DNA of 14,511 nucleotides, from contig JAABQE010000066.1 of the NCBI GenBank assembly GCA_011391655.1, positions 1-14,511 of the forward strand. Direction: 5' to 3'. The notes beneath the pieces were generated by a model. It saw only the letters and a list, made by a program, of their open reading frames with translations, was not told the DNA's origin and did not search any database. This document shows positions 12,815 to 14,511 of this stretch, piece after piece (position 1 is the first letter of the stretch; the number at the start of each line of letters is the position of its first letter). The stretch comes from Hydrogenophilales bacterium. GTDB lineage: Bacteria; Pseudomonadota; Gammaproteobacteria; Burkholderiales; Thiobacillaceae. The position numbers were made by a program, and so were the translations under genes.

Positions 12815-14511
12815 GCATTCGCGTTTTACCCGATGTGCTGATATCGCAAATCGCCGCCGGCGAGGTGGTAGAGCGCCCGGCGGCCGCGTTGAAAGAAATT
12901 CTCGAAAACAGCCTCGATGCCGGCGCGACCGAGATCCAGATCGAACTGGAGCAGGGCGGCGTGAAACGGATGCGGGTGAGCGACAACGGTTGTGGTATCC
13001 CGCGCGACGAACTCGCGCTCGCGCTGACCCGCCACGCCACCAGCAAAATCGCCAGCCTGGCTGATCTGGAACAAGTCGCCAGCTTGGGGTTTCGTGGCGA
13101 AGCGCTGGCGTCAATTGCGGCCATTGCACGGGTACAGCTCACCAGCCGCCGTGCCCGCCCTGATCACACCGGCGCCGAACATGCCTGGGCGCTGCAGGTC
13201 GACGGCGGCCAGCTGGGCGAGCCCACACCCGCCGCGCGGGGTGTCGGCACCACGCTCGACATTCAGGATCTGTTTTTCAATACCCCGGCACGGCGCAAAT
13301 TCCTTAAAACCGAAGCGACCGAATACGCCCACTGCGCCGAAGCGGTGCGGCGGCAAGCGCTGTCACATCCCGGAACGGCATTTGTCCTGAGCCACAACGG
13401 CCGGGTGCTGCTGCGTTTTAACGTGGCATCTGCCGCCGCGCGGGTACGCCAGGTGCTGGGCGAGACATTTGAATCCAACACGGTTGCGGTCGATGCGGCG
13501 GCGGGGGCCTTGCGTGTGTCCGGCTGGGTGATCCGCCCCGGCGCGGCAACCGCCAGCCGGGACAGCCAGCATGTATTTGTGAATGGCCGTTACGTGCGCG
13601 ACAAACTGATCGTCCATGCGCTGAAAGAAGCCTACCGTGACGTGCTGCACCATCAGTTGAATCCGGCGTATTGCCTGTTCATCAGCCTGCCGCCGGATGG
13701 GGTAGACGTGAACGTGCATCCGGCCAAAACCGAAATCCGTTTTCGTGACAGCCGCGGCGTCCACCAGTTTTTGTTTCATGCCGTCGAGCGGCTGTTGGCG
13801 GCACCGGCGTCGGCCGTGGAGGCGGGTGCCGTGACGCCTGCGCAAGACGCAAGCGTGGCCGTATCGCCGTTTGGCGCCTATGTGCCCACTCGACAAACCC
13901 TGATGCCCTTGCAGGTCAATGAGGCGATGGCGTTCTATGCGCCTTTGGCACAGGGGGCAGGGGTCGGGATTCAGGATTCAGGGGCGGGTGTTGCGCTTGC
14001 GGCGCAGTCTTTTTCCGAAAGCGGGCAAGGCGACGTACCCCCGCTCGGCTACGCCATTGCCCAATTACATGGCGTCTATGTGCTGGCGCAAAACGCGCAG
14101 GGCTTGGTGCTGGTCGACATGCATGCCGCGCACGAACGTGTCGTCTATGAAAAACTCAAAGCCGCGCTCGACGCCCGTGCCGTACCCGCGCAAACCCTGC
14201 TGATCCCGGTCGCGCTGACGGTCGACGCGCGCGACGTGGCAGAAATCAGCCCGCATCTGGATGGCTTGCGCGATATCGGCTTTGACGTTTCGATCACCTC
14301 GCCCACCTCGGTGGCAGTGCGCTCGGTACCCTGGTTATTGAAAAACGCCGACCCGGTCGAACTCACTCGCGCCGTGCTGCACGAAGTGGCCGAATTCGGC
14401 GTGGCACGCCTGCTCGCCGAGCGTCGCAACGAACTGTTGGCCACCCTGGCGTGTCACGGCGCAGTGCGGGCCAACCGACACCTGGCCTTGCCTGAAATGA
14501 ACGCCCTGCTG
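12811..14511 (+). CDS. mutL: MutL, mismatch repair endonuclease (3' end outside window)
   Basis: MutL couples MutS mismatch recognition to strand incision. Translation from GTG at 12811 gives 567 residues in the window without a stop. The N-terminal GHKL ATPase shows QIAAGEVVERP, catalytic Glu29 and Asn33 (LKEILENSLDAGA), DNGCGIP (Asp58), a TRHATSKI stretch and GFRGEALASI. NVHPAKTEIRF marks the end of the N-terminal region. After a linker (about 335-410) the C-terminal domain carries DMHAAHERVVYE (436-447), the Q-to-M form of the DQHA(X)2E(X)4E endonuclease motif, plus ACHGAVRAN (547-555). This implies intrinsic nicking activity, as in MutH-less bacteria. The GTG start overlaps the hemerythrin-like gene's stop by 4 bases. 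An in-frame copy of a short repeat lies in the linker. Later motifs are beyond the edge. Confidence 0.96.
   Translation, partial: MSIRVLPDVLISQIAAGEVVERPAAALKEILENSLDAGATEIQIELEQGGVKRMRVSDNGCGIPRDELALALTRHATSKIASLADLEQVASLGFRGEALASIAAIARVQLTSRRARPDHTGAEHAWALQVDGGQLGEPTPAARGVGTTLDIQDLFFNTPARRKFLKTEATEYAHCAEAVRRQALSHPGTAFVLSHNGRVLLRFNVASAAARVRQVLGETFESNTVAVDAAAGALRVSGWVIRPGAATASRDSQHVFVNGRYVRDKLIVHALKEAYRDVLHHQLNPAYCLFISLPPDGVDVNVHPAKTEIRFRDSRGVHQFLFHAVERLLAAPASAVEAGAVTPAQDASVAVSPFGAYVPTRQTLMPLQVNEAMAFYAPLAQGAGVGIQDSGAGVALAAQSFSESGQGDVPPLGYAIAQLHGVYVLAQNAQGLVLVDMHAAHERVVYEKLKAALDARAVPAQTLLIPVALTVDARDVAEISPHLDGLRDIGFDVSITSPTSVAVRSVPWLLKNADPVELTRAVLHEVAEFGVARLLAERRNELLATLACHGAVRANRHLALPEMNALL
13951..13984 (+). 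repeat. Copy of the iscA-hscB repeat inside mutL
   Basis: Bases 13958-13974 (CAGGGGTCGGGATTCAG) are the exact reverse complement of 4429-4445. Bases 13972-13984 (CAGGATTCAGGGG) are the exact reverse complement of 4412-4424. Relative to that copy, 7 bp are missing between the two blocks. In the mutL frame it encodes about residues 383-392 (AGVGIQDSGA) within the linker between ATPase and endonuclease domains, without breaking the frame. Confidence 0.75.

Overview
The window is GC-rich, densely packed chromosomal DNA from a proteobacterium, most likely a betaproteobacterium. The protein sequences resemble that class, MutL carries the endonuclease motif of MutH-less lineages, and the order suhB/trmJ-cysE-iscR-iscSUA-hscBA-fdx-iscX is a known proteobacterial core arrangement. 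I cannot fix the genus. There is no tRNA, rRNA, CRISPR array, transposase or phage gene. The longest stretch without a gene is 118 bp (4328-4445).

Left part (1-7460): the 5' end of suhB (minus strand) is divergent from trmJ. Then come cysE and a complete ISC iron-sulfur assembly operon: iscR (regulator), iscS (cysteine desulfurase), iscU (scaffold), iscA (carrier), hscB and hscA (co-chaperone and chaperone), fdx (ferredoxin) and iscX. All diagnostic residues I checked are present. CysE makes O-acetylserine for cysteine, the sulfur donor consumed by IscS, so supply and use lie side by side. Three sequences resembling the IscR type 1 operator occur here: a tandem pair before iscR, and a third directly before cysE. 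They suggest that IscR senses Fe-S status and controls both cysteine synthesis and cluster assembly.

Middle part (7461-10516): arfB and murI lie on the minus strand. They are followed by a plus-strand gene for a membrane protein that looks like a cation diffusion facilitator reduced to its membrane domain, and then minus-strand queG. Gene junctions are extremely tight: the stop codons of the transporter and queG overlap within TTAA, and the start codons of queG and tsaE abut within ATGCAT.

Right part (10511-14511): tsaE, amiC, a hemerythrin-like gene and mutL (cut by the window end) form a plus-strand series with overlaps or small gaps. This is the widely conserved tsaE-amiB/C-mutL neighbourhood with a hemerythrin-like gene inserted before mutL.

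The main items not explained by ordinary gene content are the IscR-like box at cysE and a short 14-bp-period repeat. The repeat forms an inverted pair just before hscB and occurs again, in frame, in the interdomain linker of MutL. I see no clearly new multi-gene system; the gene content is mostly conserved housekeeping.
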